Position numbers and translations under genes: made by a program. Source: Thiobacillus sp. (GTDB lineage: Bacteria; Pseudomonadota; Gammaproteobacteria; Burkholderiales; Thiobacillaceae). From it: a stretch of DNA of 7,222 nt. Below, piece after piece: positions 7,137 through 7,222 of the stretch. Under the pieces are notes generated by a model. The model was given only the letters and a program-made list of their open reading frames with translations. It searched no databases and was not told where the DNA came from. Numbering within the stretch: the stretch's first letter is position 1; every line of letters begins with the position of its first letter. The stretch is taken from the NCBI GenBank assembly GCA_018780025.1, contig JADMKH010000185.1, positions 1 through 7,222 of the forward strand. The letters run 5' to 3'.

Positions 7137-7171
7137 TCCCACATCCTCCCACCATTCACCACTGCCACCCA
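7137..7171 (-). promoter_or_regulatory. Predicted MraZ operator: TGGGN boxes at 10-bp intervals
   Basis: The minus strand has TGGGT (7171-7167), TGGTG (7161-7157), TGGGA (7151-7147) and TGGGA (7141-7137), each separated by exactly five bases. Three boxes fit TGGGN; the second has one mismatch. E. coli MraZ is known to bind direct TGGGN repeats with 5-base spacers upstream of mraZ, so the match in motif, spacing, orientation and position is strong. The first box shares its T with the last base of the -10 hexamer and the array runs over the predicted start site into the leader, so bound MraZ should block initiation. Function is inferred, not shown. Confidence 0.85.
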
Positions 7172-7199
7172 CTATAGGGGATAGTTTGGGGGGGGTCAA
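7171..7199 (-). promoter_or_regulatory. Predicted sigma-70 promoter of the mraZ operon
   Basis: On the minus strand, TTGACC (7199-7194, 5 of 6 match to the -35 consensus) is followed after exactly 17 bases by TATAGT (7176-7171, 5 of 6 match to the -10 consensus). Transcription would start near 7163-7165, leaving a leader of about 90 bases before the mraZ ATG. No gap between genes downstream offers room for another promoter, so this is probably the main promoter for all seven genes. Six bases of an 8-base C run lie in the spacer. AT-rich sequence just upstream (7200-7207) could act as an UP element, which is conjecture. Confidence 0.8.
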
Positions 7200-7222
7200 T
7201 ATAAAAGACGCAAAAAAACCCC

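Noticed and set aside
1..7222. An undescribed system, mobile element or CRISPR array
   Set aside because: All sequence from 1 to 7073 is covered by seven conserved dcw genes in standard order. No direct-repeat array, transposase, integrase or unfamiliar gene is visible, and the 149 bases left over are explained mainly by promoter, operator and leader.

Overview
This window is the promoter-proximal part of a division and cell wall (dcw) cluster. It is read entirely on the minus strand, so transcription runs from high to low coordinates. Gene order and protein sequences point to a Gram-negative proteobacterium. GC content is high and FtsL is short (95 aa). MurE carries the DNPR signature of meso-diaminopimelate ligases. 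A betaproteobacterium (perhaps Nitrosomonadales-like) is my best guess, but the genus cannot be fixed from the sequence alone.

Layout in transcription order: promoter and leader (about 7199 to 7074), mraZ (7073-6627), rsmH/mraW (6630-5695), ftsL (5698-5411), ftsI (5414-3672), murE (3672-2191), murF (2194-812) and mraY (810 to the window edge, 3' end missing). The six junctions overlap by 1 to 4 bases or are 1 base apart, so there is no intergenic space from mraZ to mraY. This fits one polycistronic mRNA with strong translational coupling. For several genes the longest possible reading frame is not the best start: ribosome binding sites and ATGA/GTGA overlaps favour slightly shorter proteins, and I used those starts where the evidence was good.

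Together the genes encode a DNA-binding regulator (MraZ), a 16S rRNA methyltransferase (RsmH), two inner-membrane divisome proteins (FtsL, and the septal transpeptidase FtsI/PBP3), two cytoplasmic peptidoglycan-precursor ligases (MurE, MurF) and the lipid I synthase MraY.

The most informative non-coding piece is upstream of mraZ. A near-consensus sigma-70 promoter (TTGACC, 17 bp, TATAGT) is followed directly by a 10-bp-periodic array of TGGGN boxes on the coding strand, the arrangement known for MraZ operators. The promoter spacer also contains most of an 8-base C run. I see no mobile element, CRISPR array, RNA gene or unfamiliar gene. The coding part is an ordinary, conserved locus, and I do not think it holds an undescribed system.
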